A stretch of DNA of 64,000 bases. Origin: Forficula auricularia (taxonomy: Eukaryota > Arthropoda > Insecta > Dermaptera > Forficulidae). Below the pieces are notes generated by a model. The model worked only from the letters and a program-made list of their open reading frames with translations, did no database searches and was not told the origin of the DNA. Below, one piece after another: positions 55,175-64,000 of the stretch (position 1 is its first letter; each line of letters opens with the position of its first letter). The stretch lies in assembly GCA_024734495.1 (NCBI GenBank), contig JALMQS010000136.1, forward strand, positions 310,001-374,000, read 5' to 3'. The translations under genes and the position numbers were made by a program.

Positions 55175-55322
55175 TTAATAGTAGTAGTAGTGGTTGTTGG
55201 ATGGGTGGAGGCACGGCGAGGTGGTGGAGGAATCCCTTTCGTCGGTCACGTGACTGTCGTTGCCGCCGCAGCCAAAAGTAAAATCACTGTACAGGGTGTT
55301 GCTCGAATTGCGCTGCCTTTCA
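55175..55322 (-). CDS. Terminal coding exon of an unidentified - strand gene
   Basis: On - the acceptor CTTTGTTTCAG precedes T GAA AGG CAG CGC. The frame continues: ERQRNSSNTLYSDFTFGCGG, NDSHVTDERDSSTTSPCLHP, SNNHYYYY, TAA at 55177-55175. GC-rich third positions in an AT-rich region, no stops, single copy in the window, and a downstream AATAAA support a real exon. It is a low-complexity, polar C-terminal tail with Ser/Thr and Tyr runs, likely cytoplasmic or disordered. The gene itself is not recognised; its body must lie beyond 64000, since no other - strand exon is evident between 55.3 and 64 kb. Confidence 0.7.
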
Positions 55323-55690
55323 CTGAAACAAAGAAACAAAAAACCGAATAAATAATTAATATCCCGAGAAACCGGTGCTTTCATCATGGACTAATTAATA
55401 TCAATTCAAATATAAATAATTATATTAATTATTATCATGCTAGAAATGTCTGACTCTTGATGAAAAATCACTTTCAGGCAGGAGCATAACCCCCCCCCCC
55501 AAGGGCAGGGCTCATGGGATGAGTAACGGCAACGACAAACCATTTCTTATGGCAAACTAACTGTAATTAAATATATTTCGTATGCTTAATCAAGAATTAT
55601 GTTCTTTTTTAATTTCTTGAAGTACCTCTTTAGTCCAGAGAAAGTTTTGGGGTAGTTTTGATTTCTTGATCCTATATGTTTATTGGTGTG
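55323..55690 (-). other. Intron of - strand gene, nothing recognised
   Basis: AT-rich, with a C-run at 55491-55500. No ends or frames. Confidence 0.35.
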
Positions 55691-56690
55691 CTGAATCCGA
55701 ATCTGAGCTTTGCTAACAAAATTTCGTGACGGAACATTGTCAAAAATAAAAAAAATGTAAAAAAATCGCGTTTTTTTTTCTTATTGGTCGAAAACTATCA
55801 ACTTTTCATAAATAACCTTCCTTTTCAAAATGAAAGTTCATAAAATTTTCGACAAAGGATATGACCGGAATCCTCAAAAGTGAAATGAAAAATGCTGGAT
55901 ATCTATAAATCTAAGACTTGTATCAAAAGAGTAGTCCAAGTAAACGTTCAAGTCAACTAAATTTCCTAGAGAATGAGATAGAAATCAAGTGTCTAGAATG
56001 AGTGGTTTTCATTTTATGAAGGAAAAAGTGCAATTTTTCGAAAAAACTGATCATTTCCTGTCATGGAAAATGATGGATATCTAAATATCTAAAGAGTTTT
56101 TACAAAAAGTGGTCCAAGTAAACGTTCAAGTCAATAAAATTTCCTAGAGAATGAGATAGAAATCAAGTTTCTAGGATGAGTGGTTTTCATTTTATGAGAA
56201 ACCGATTTTTTGCAAAAATTGCAGTTTTTCAAAAATTCAACCTCATTGCGGCAACGGGTTACCATTATCCAACTAAGATGAAACTTTGTTTTAATTGTAT
56301 CAAATTTAATCTAGTTTAAAAATGTATAGCGTAGTCTTTGTCGAATTCGTGCTCTTTCATGGTCAAAATGTGAAAAAAATCAAAAAAAGTGCCAGTTTTT
56401 GGAATTTGCGGAAACAGAAAAAATACGTCAGTTTTCAACTAGTGCTTTATCCTGAACAGTAATCCGTAGAAAAAACCTAAATGATGAAATTTTATCAACT
56501 TTCATTTTGAATAGGAAGGTTATTTATGAAAAGTTTATAGTTTTCTAGTTATAAGCAAAAAACCGCCAAAAAATGAGATTTTTTAAAATCTTTTTTGCAT
56601 TTTTGACAATGTGCCGTCACGAAATTTTTTTTTTCGCTCGGTAACAAAAAATTGCAAAATCTCTAAAATTTCAGGGTACCTATTAATTCT
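55690..56690. repeat. ~1-kb imperfect palindrome
   Basis: AAAATTTCGTGACGGAACAT (left) mirrors ATGTGCCGTCACGAAATTTT (right); AAACTATCAACTTTTCATAA mirrors TTATGAAAAGTTTATAGTTT. Centre about 56040-56190. Contains direct copies of the ~180-bp unit at 55870-56040 and 56045-56220. Confidence 0.85.
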
Positions 56691-56830
56691 TGATAAAGTA
56701 TTAACTTTTTCTTTCAATTTTAAATTATATTTTCGTTGATTTAACGTTTATATTTATTAAGAATTTTAATTTTAAGGTCAAAAAAATTCCATCTATTTTT
56801 AAAAAAAAGATGTTCAATTAATTGTTTATG

Positions 56831-58882
56831 TAGGGTGGTGCAGAGCACTTTGCTTATTTAGAAATTCAATTAAGAAAAAAGCAACGCAGATATATATTTA
56901 ATTCTTTGAACAGCATCAAGTACAATGTTTAAATTTTGTGTTTACACAGTTTTAAAGATGATAATTTTATCAGGAAGATGGTGTCCCTTATTTTCAATAC
57001 ACTGCATAAATCAAACTCGGAAGTTTCGTTCAATTCTTTCCAGCATATCGACGGGTATGTTGGCGACAGCTTGACGAATGTTGTTCTTCAGGCGTCCTAG
57101 GACGATAGTTGTAGACAAGTGATTTTGGATAGCCCCATAAAAAATAGTCGCTGGGGGCTAAATTAGGCGACCGTGCAGGCCAGTGCAGAACGCCCTCCAA
57201 GGAGATGACGCAGTGTTTTGAGAATAATGGACACCATCTGCCTGGTATGATCTTTAAAATTGTGTAAACATAAAATTTAAGCTTTGAACTTGATGCTATT
57301 CAAAGAATTATATATATAATAGCCCAGATTAATTTGCAGCAACGTTAACGCAATGCTGTCGACAGGGGGCGCTGATGCCGTCGATATATTTGTGTTTTGA
57401 ATCGAGATAAACATGAAGTAATCGTGATTGGCTCAGTTAATCTATAATCGGAGTGGGTGCTCATACTTGAGAACGATCGCAGAATAAGTCGATCGAAACG
57501 TTGTATTTATATTGTATTTATTTGTTTCTAAAAATAATTATAATTAATCATGTGTGATTTAAATAAAAATTCAAACTTTAATCAAATTATTCACAAAAAT
57601 AAAAGCTTCAACAGCTTCATTACTAAAAACTATATATTTTTGATTTAGACTTTGTGTCGAGATAATATTGTATTCATTTGAACTCGAATAAAAATGGAAA
57701 ACACCAATTGATTTTAAATTAAGAAACATTAAATATATTGATAATTATTCCTCCCACCCCCTCACCACTCAAAAATTAAATATTCAATTCGCTTTTCTTT
57801 GCGCACAGAAGAAGAAATTAATCACATCTTATTTGATTTATATTATTTGTTTATTTTTTAATAATTTGCCGCTTTTTTTATAATTTTTTAAAAATCTAAA
57901 TTTTGTTATTCTTATTTTTTGATTTTTACAAAATTGAAATTGAATTGCCCGAGTTTCTCATGGCAATACTGGATGGAGCAGCCTGTCATACATATTTGTC
58001 TAGATTAATTTGCCACAACGCTGACGTAATGCTGCCGAGAGAGAGCGCCATCGGTATATTTGCGGCAAATTTGAAATATAATAGTAATTTGGACTCAAAT
58101 TTCGAAATGAAAGACTCCAATTGATTTTAAATTAAGAAACATTAAATATATTGATAATTATTACCCCCCCCCTTCACCACTCAAAAATTAAATATTCAAT
58201 TCGCTTTTCTTTGCGCACAGAAAAAGAAATCAATCACATCTTATTTGATTTATATATTATTTGTTTATTTTTTAATAATTTGCCACTTTTTTATAATTTT
58301 TTAAAAATCTAAATTTTGTTATTCTTATTTTTTGATTTTTACAAAATTAAACGACTTAAGACACGCATGCCCATATGAGTTTCTCATTGCAATACTGGAT
58401 GGAGCAGCCTGTCATACAAACAACACCTGATCTTTTTTTAAATATTTGGAGCCTTATTTCGATTATCGATCCCAAATTTTAAAAAAATGATATAATATAA
58501 TTCTCGTCCTCACACGATCCCACTTATTTAAATAAATCTATTTCCACACAAAAAATATCATAATGCTGTAGATTATAGTAAAAAAAATACTTCCAGATTC
58601 ATATCTAGAGCCTCATTTCTGTAGCTGTGCCAGGACGAAAATGAGGCGAAACTTTTAAGAGACTATGTATTTTCGGGAGTTTACAGGTATACATTTGGAG
58701 TGTGGTTTTTTAAGAGGAATAAAATTTTTGGACCGAGACGCCGCCCTCCAGGGCACCAGCCCGGAGGGCCGAGTTTCGAGGGCGTACCGAAGGCACGCAA
58801 GAAAAGCTCGTTAAATATATATCTGGGTTACTTTTTTCTTAATTGAATTTTTAAATAAGCAAAGTCCTCTGCCCCACCTTAT
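56831..58882 (-). mobile_element. Tc1/mariner-type foldback, split by insertion
   Basis: Left end TAGGGTGGTGCAGAGCACTT; right end AAAGTCCTCTGCCCCACCTT. On - the centre encodes WPARSPNLAPSDYFLWGYPK, SLVYNYRP, then shifted LKNNIRQAVANIPVDMLERI. This includes the third catalytic Asp (SPN...SDYF, with the first D as N). The right arm breaks near 57318 and resumes at 58812. Confidence 0.75.
57318..58812. repeat. Insertion with ~410-bp internal direct duplication
   Basis: AGATTAATTTGCAGCAACGT (57343) and AGATTAATTTGCCACAACGC (58004) start two related blocks. AAATTAAATATTCAATTCGC, GCGCACAGAAGAAGAAAT and TGGATGGAGCAGCCTGTCAT recur at 57774/58186, 57802/58215 and 57971/58393. The right part has a GC-rich segment (58740-58800). 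Class unknown. The flanking TA-rich sequence may be the target duplication. Confidence 0.6.
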
Positions 58883-59787
58883 ATTTATATTTATTGTCAA
58901 CTACAGAGGAGGGTTGTTTTTTTTAACTTTAAAAAATAAAAATAATGCAAATCGTAAAATATTTCTAATAAATAATACACTAATTCGTCCATTATAATAT
59001 TAGTGATAAGAGATTTAGAAAATGGCCGATGGTATCTAATAAAAATTTTCTCATTTCGAAACGACTTTTGTTATGGGAAGAGGGATTGTTTGAGGTTCTC
59101 TATATGCTTCTCAGGCATTTGCTGATTCCTTATAGACGCTTCCAAAGCCCAGATGCTTGCTTGGTCAAGTCAGCACCCTGAAATGGGCGGCATACGTGCC
59201 CGATGTATTGGGGCGACAACGAATAAAAGGAGGTAAAACATAAAAGGCACTCTCTTAGCTTTCTTGAATCTAAAATTCACATAACATAAACACATTTATG
59301 ATTCACATCTTGGATTGGCTTAGAAGGAGTTAAAGGCAAAAGCCAGTCGAGTGAAAATGGAATAATGGCAGGATGAGATCCTATCCATATCGATTATTCT
59401 ATTTAGGCAAGAATTACGGTCGACTCTTAACGTGAACTACGAATTTAAACACGTTTTTTATCAATAAATAGTAAATTTCACTTTTATATAACATAATTTT
59501 GAAGATCAATGTCACATGTGATTATTTATGTCTCTTGTACATATTGAATGAAGAAATCTATTTTTGTAAAATATATTGCTAAAAATTATTAATTTAAATT
59601 ATGAAAGATTAATCATTTGACAATTATTGTAAATGGTTTTGATTAAATAAAATAAAAAAAGGTTCAGTTTTTAACTCAAATCATTTGCTGATAAATACCA
59701 AAAGTTCGGAAAGCGTACCGAATCTAAAAAAAAAAGTTTTCGCTTTTATCTCTAATTTTGTATTAATAATTTTAAAATTTCAATTTT
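58883..59787. other. Intron, GC-richer patch, nothing recognised
   Basis: 59085-59240 is less AT-rich (GGGCGGCATACGTGCCCGAT) but frames on both strands break. No family recognised. Confidence 0.3.
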
Positions 59788-60060
59788 TTACTTTACCCAA
59801 CAGGGTATGGTCAAGTATTGTAATCGTGCATGAAAAAAGTGTTGTTTTTTTCGCTTTTTTTGACATTTCTCAAAAATAACTGAAACTATTTTGTTAAAAA
59901 TAAATTGAGTGAAAGCATGCCGTTTTGCTATACAAAAATTCCCTAATGAGTGACAATTGAAAAAATTATATTTTACGAGATATTAATGACTTTGTCGAAA
60001 TGTCTGTCAGTACGTTTGTGTGTTTGTACGTTACCAAATTTTGTGTATGCTCTATCTCAG
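59788..60060 (+). mobile_element. TTTACCATACA repeat, 5' part
   Basis: TACTTTACCCAACAGGGTAT, TATTGTAATCGTGCATGAAA, TGCCGTTTTGCTATACAAAA. Cut off at 60061 by a hAT-like terminus. Confidence 0.7.
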
Positions 60061-60061
60061 T

Positions 60062-60190
60062 GGTTCTCAAAGTGGTTCCACATGGACTCCCAGTGGTCCA
60101 CGATGACCTGCAAGGGGTCCAGGCCCATAAAAAAAAATAGGGGGTTTATGAGAGGTAAATGGTGTTCCACGATAGTGAATTTCACTTGAC
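60062..60190. mobile_element. hAT-like terminus
   Basis: CAGTGGTTCTCAAAGTGGTT, then CCAGTGGTCCACGATGACC: the standard start of Charlie-type hAT elements. No matching right end found. Confidence 0.5.
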
Positions 60191-60411
60191 TTATTTTGGC
60201 CTTCCATAAATAGAATAATTGACATATACAGATAAATTAGTTGCTTAGATTTTTCGTGAAAACATAACAAACAGACTGACAGGACACTGCCGTTTTGTAT
60301 ACTTTATTTTCTTATAAAATTGCGAAAATGATAGGCAAGGAGGGATCCTTTGTACCTATCACTTCACCATTTTTGGAATTTGGAAATACGGAAATTTAAT
60401 TATATAATATA

Positions 60412-61382
60412 CTAGCTGCAAGGCCCGCCTTCGGCGGCCCTTTTGCTAACCACGGGCCACGCCCCCTGGACCCCCTCCCCTCCCCAGCCCAACCCCCGCT
60501 TCCATACCACCCGTGACCACACCGCCCCAACCCCTCCACCACTCCCCCGCACCACCCCTCTACGCCTCTGGGCCCTCACCTTAACCCCCAACTCCACCCT
60601 GCACCACCACCCCCACACCACACCCTCGCCTAGCCCCCTGGACCCCCACAACCACTACGCCCCCGGACTCCACCCCGCTCCACCCTACTCCGTCTTGCTC
60701 CCTCACCCCACCCTCATTCTACCCCACTCCACCCCATCCCCTAACCCACCTTTGCACCCGCACCATCACTCCACCCCCGGAACCAGTTTTTGCATTTCTA
60801 GCCCTCTAGTGACCCACAGATTATGTATACAAAATTTGGTTAAGTTGGCTCTAAGGGTAAGAATTTTCATTTTTTAACCCCACCCCCCCATTTTGAGTCG
60901 TTAGTTGTTGCATTTCTAGCCTTCTAGTGACCCACAGATTATGTACACAAAATTTGGTTGAGTTTGCTCTAAAGGCAAGAATTTTCGCATTTTGACTCCC
61001 CCCCCCCCCTTTTGGAAGGTTTTTGAGGGAATTTTATTAAATAAATGTTGTCACAAATCACATCCCCTACAACTTTGCTCATAATAAAATTTGCTGTAGA
61101 GTTAATAGTTTAGGAGTTATTTGATCATTTTCATTCGTGCGCCCCCCAAACCCCAGTTTGACATCTGATACAAATATGAAATTTCATTAAAATCCCTTCA
61201 GCCGTTTTTACGTGAATCGTGAGCAACTTTTCGCGGAACCCATGGAAACATACAGACAGACAGACAGAAAGGAATTTTGTTGAGGCTGTTTTTGTTCATA
61301 ACATTGATTAAAACGTGTGCAACCAAAATTTGGCGTGATTTGGAGCAACGTACAGACAAAACCTTGATTTTATATATATAGA
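60412..61382 (-). mobile_element. Non-autonomous Helitron carrying C-rich tract and minisatellite
   Basis: Read on -: starts TCTATATATATAAAATC (61382), ends GCAGCTAG (60412) next to host T. A strong hairpin (GGCCGCC-GAA-GGCGGGCC) sits 6 nt before CTAG. The interior contains, in + order, the C-rich tract 60440-60780, two minisatellite units 60783-61010 (TATACAAAATTTGGTTAAGT) and the common 5' body (AATCCCTTCAGCCGTTTTTA, CAGACAGACAGACAG). 971 bp. No Rep/helicase. Confidence 0.8.
60440..60780. repeat. C-rich, G-poor low-complexity tract
   Basis: About 340 bp dominated by C with A/T and almost no G on the + strand (CCACCACTCCCCCGCACCAC), an extreme strand skew in an AT-rich locus. The G-rich - strand could form quadruplexes. 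The long Pro/His frame is an effect of composition, not a gene. Confidence 0.85.
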
Positions 61383-61490
61383 CTATAAGAATAAATTAAA
61401 ATTATGTTTAAAAAATATAAAAAAAAAAACGGATTTCTTTAAATTTATTTTCGTTAACATTTATTATCAACTGTTTTTTTTGCAACTGAT

Positions 61491-61650
61491 AATGCCAAAA
61501 AATAATTCCTTTAAAAGTGCTAAGTTTCGTAAGTGGGTTATGGACGATGCATCATTCACGACTGATGGTAAAATAATATTTTGCCAAATATGCGAAAAAG
61601 AGGTCTTTACCAAGTTAAAATTAACTTTAAAAGACAATAGATGTAGATGA
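61491..61650 (+). pseudogene. BED-finger hAT N-terminus, truncated
   Basis: MPKNNSFKSAKFRKWVMDD, ASFTTDGKIIFCQICEKEVF, TKLKLTLK then a stop. FTTDGKxxFCQxCEKEV is the zinc-binding N-terminus of hAT/CGGBP1-like proteins; the His pair is lost to a deletion. 61800-61950 carries the associated 3' region with TGCATATTT repeats and GCATACCGATCCGAACCCTA. Confidence 0.65.
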
Positions 61651-61959
61651 AATTTTTTGATTTACACCTTCCTATACAAATACCTGCAAACTTACTTAAT
61701 TAATAGATGTAGATTTAATGTATGCAGCTTAGAAATGTGTTTGATTATACAGAGCAATACATTTATTGACTATTTCTTCTTTTGCCCGTTTTTTGAATCG
61801 GTTTAAAGCCATCAAGCACTAGATATTATGGTTTATAATGCTTATTTCAAGTGGATATTTCCTTTTAAAATGCATATTTTTAGTGCATATTTCGGCCTTT
61901 TTAAATGCATATTTTGCTGTTTTTTAGTGCATACCGATCCGAACCCTACTAATTAGATT

Positions 61960-62090
61960 CAATTAATTAGTTTATATATATCAAAAAATTTCAAAGTTTT
62001 TTAGAAGTTTGCGATTTTGTGTCGGGCCGCATTCATCTTAGTGCTGGGACGCATGCGGCCCGCGGTCCGCGGCTTGTATACCCCTGGACA
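61960..62090. mobile_element. hAT 3' terminus
   Basis: GCATGCGGCCCGCGGTCCGC and TTGTATACCCCTGG: complement starts CCAGGGGTATACAA, a hAT TIR. Left partner not found. Confidence 0.5.
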
Positions 62091-62392
62091 TGATGAGTCT
62101 CTTTACTTTACCATACTATATACTATATAATGTAATTCACCATAACAGAAGCGAAAATGTCATAGCACAATAATCTATGAGTTCTTTTCCTTCAGAATAT
62201 TGTTTTTTAAATCATTTAGCACTTCAAAAGTTTAATTACTGAAATAATAAATATTTTAGAAAATGTAAATATGAGATGAAGAATTGTTTTTATATATTCG
62301 AAACTTATATATATATATATTTTTTACCTGAAAGCTGAGCGTATAACTCTGCTTTTAGTGAATTTTATTCTTGAATAGCATTCGGTACCTAC

Positions 62393-63112
62393 GGTATGGT
62401 CAAGTATTGTAATCGTGCATGAAAAAAGTGTTTTTTCCTTCTTTTTTCAAAATATCTAAAAAACGGCTTAAACTATTTCCGATTAAAAAAAATTGAGCGA
62501 AACCATGGCATTTCGCTCTACAAAAAAAGCTCTAAAAAGTGAACATCGAAAAAATTATATTTTTTGAGATAATAATTGTTTTGTCAAAATGTCTGTTAGT
62601 TAGTTAGTCTGATGTTCGTTACCAAATTTTTTGTGGACGAGCTAGCTCAAAAACTAGTGTGAATATTGAAACCAAATTTTACACGTAGTTTTGGTTCATT
62701 GAGATTAAGAGCTGATTAGATTTTGGTGAATAACGACCTCAAAATTAAGGGGGTGGAGGGGGTTAAAAATTAAAAATCTAGGTCGTTTGAGCAAACTCAA
62801 CCAAATTTTGTATACATAATCAGTGGGACCCCAGAAGTCTAAAAATACAAAAACTAACAGCCCAAAATGAGGGGGGGGGGGTCAAAAAATGAAAATTTTG
62901 GCCATTTACCAAACTCAACCAAATTTTGTATACATAATCAGTGGGTCTCCAGAAGTCTAAAAATGTAAAAACTAATCGTCCAAAATGGGGGTGGAGGGGT
63001 CAAAAATGAAAATCTTGGCCATTTACCAAACTCAACCAAGTTTTGTATACATAAACAGTGGGTCCCCAGAAGTCTAAAAATGAAAAAACTAACCGCCCAA
63101 AATGAGGGAGGA
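62393..63112 (+). mobile_element. TTTACCATACA repeat with 3 minisatellite units
   Basis: ATGGTCAAGTATTGTAATCG at the left, GAGCGAAACCATGGCATTTC, then ATTTTGTATACATAATCAG at about 62803, 62922 and 63040 (about 119-bp spacing). G run 62871-62881. The right end is cut by the next element. Confidence 0.8.
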
Positions 63113-63140
63113 ATTAAATTATGAATATGTGAATACATTG

Positions 63141-63190
63141 TAATAGACTGATGAAGAGGGCAAAGCCCTCGAAACTATAGTCTCGTTATA
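63141..63190 (+). ncRNA. Hammerhead ribozyme candidate 8 (ACUAUAGU stem III)
   Basis: On +: AGA; CUGAUGA (63148-63154); stem II GAGGGC-AAA-GCCCUC (63156-63170), perfect; GAA (63171-63173); ACUAUAGU (63174-63181); C17 at 63182; then UCGUUAUAA. The canonical CUGAUGA core and perfect stem II make it the cleanest core here; stem I shows only two pairs next to the core. Confidence 0.65.
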
Positions 63191-63203
63191 AATAAATAAA
63201 ATT

Positions 63204-63597
63204 TATAATTGAATGTAATGGAAGGCAGCCCAGAGGTAGTGAGGAAAGAAAAAATTAACACATATAAAATAAGGTGTAATTTATTGGAATCCTTCCTCCT
63301 TTCCTTTTAAACCGACGTTTCGGAGGATTTTTCCCTCCTTCTTCAGGGTTTCAAAGGGTCAATGAATGAAACAAATAAAATGTTTCCTTCTTCTCTCCAC
63401 AGTAGTGTTCAAAAACTTTCTTCATTTTTAACAAAGGCATAGAAAAAAAATTTCTTTTTTTTCCTTCTTTTCTTAATTAGAACGTCAGTTTGAAAGGAAA
63501 GGAGGAAGGATTCCAATAAATTACACCTTATTTTATATGTGTTAATTTTTTCTTTCCTCACTACCTCTGAGCTGCCTCCAATTACATTCAATTAAAG
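63204..63597. mobile_element. Hammerhead-bearing foldback 7
   Basis: Arms TTGAATGTAATGGAAGGCAG (left) and TGCCTCCAATTACATTCAA (right); TTATTGGAATCCTTCCTCCT mirrors AGGAGGAAGGATTCCAATAA. The left arm carries candidate 9; the right arm is degraded (AACGTCAGTTTGAAAGG). Confidence 0.85.
63303..63357 (-). ncRNA. Hammerhead ribozyme candidate 9
   Basis: On -: stem I 5' CCUUUGAAACC (63357-63347); CUGAAGA (63346-63340); stem II AGGAGG-GAAAAAU-CCUCC (63339-63322); GAA (63321-63319); ACGU; C17 at 63314; stem I 3' GGUUUAAAAGG (63313-63303). Stem I: 10 pairs with a single A-G mismatch. The best complete fold in the window. Confidence 0.75.
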
Positions 63598-64000
63598 TTT
63601 CTACCAGTCCGTCTCTCTCCAGAGAAAATTTTGTTGCAAAAAAATAAAATTTATAATTCCAGCAGAAGACATACTCTTTTATTGTCTCCTTCAATATATA
63701 AAAATTCTGCTACTCTAGGCAAAAACTTTCAATTTAATAATTATTTCTGTATGATTGCATAATGCACTAGATGATTAATGACGTATTGAATAAACATAAG
63801 TACCTACTTCTTTAATATCGGTTCCGTTTATTGCTTTGTTTTATCAGTTTTGTATTGTTATGTAACAGTTTGTAGTAGAATCTTTTTATTACTATTCAAA
63901 TAAAAGGACAGATTATTATCGAAAATAAAATATATGAAACAATTATTTATAAAAGAGTGTCTGAATAATTTACACCATTTATTCAAATTTAGTAGTAAAT
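63598..64000. other. Intron, mostly unrecognised
   Basis: 63650-63730 carries CAGCAGAAGACATACTCTTT, a repeat also at 52139; the rest is AT-rich without ends. Confidence 0.35.

Noticed and set aside
57478..57505. GTCGATCGAAACGTTG as a further hammerhead
   Set aside because: The GAAACGUU end is there, but the 5' core reads CAGAAUAA and no stem II of the right geometry can be drawn.
60443..60877. 144-codon Pro/His-rich open frame (and antisense frame)
   Set aside because: A product of the C-rich low-complexity tract inside a Helitron; no start context, splice sites or family.

Overview
This window is AT-rich animal nuclear DNA, almost certainly from an insect. The evidence is spliced exons with GT/AG introns, mariner, hAT, Helitron, RTE/CR1-like LINE, tRNA-SINE and Ty3/gypsy relics, and no bacterial-style gene packing. 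I cannot name the species or order from sequence alone.

Genes. On the + strand, 12 exons between 1010 and 29437 encode the C-terminal 612 residues of an Atg1/ULK-family autophagy kinase. They run from the APE motif of the kinase domain, through a Ser/Pro-rich linker, to the C-terminal MIT-like (EAT) region. The 5' part lies upstream of the window. All exon phases join without a frameshift (1839 nt in total). A second gene on the - strand shows a terminal coding exon at 55175-55322 with a strong acceptor, a GC-rich frame and an AATAAA about 270 bases downstream. A second candidate - strand exon at 38503-38629 has a good polypyrimidine tract and the same acceptor phase, so it may be an alternative last exon.

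Everything else is repeats, many of them nested. 1-30 kb (Atg1 introns): LINE fragments (RTE-like with (GAA)n tails, CR1/L2-like with poly-A tails, RNase-H type with a clean target duplication), a full-length inactivated mariner, an internally inverted mariner relic, hAT relics and MITEs, a tRNA-derived SINE, a Helitron and several foldback elements. 30-55 kb (intergenic, or intron of the - strand gene): nested foldbacks, a gypsy reverse-transcriptase relic, a THAP-like relic, copies of a repeat with a ~119-bp internal minisatellite, a 13-copy tandem array of ~119 bp, and palindromes over 1 kb. 55-64 kb (probably intron of the - strand gene): more palindromes, a Tc1/mariner-type foldback split by another repeat, a Helitron carrying a C-rich tract, and hAT ends.

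Most interesting signal. At least ten sites, mostly in foldback (inverted-pair) elements, match the core of a type I hammerhead ribozyme: CUGANGA, stem II, GAA, a self-complementary stem III (ACGU or ACUAUAGU), then the H17 cleavage base. In several, the flanks also pair to form stem I. Hammerheads of this minimal type with short palindromic stem III are known from Penelope-like retroelements and retrozymes. Here several sequence-divergent families in one locus carry them, usually with one arm intact and the inverted partner broken. The 13-copy satellite at 47.7-49.3 kb keeps the stem II and GAA-ACGU-C half of the same motif. No cleavage activity can be shown by reading alone.
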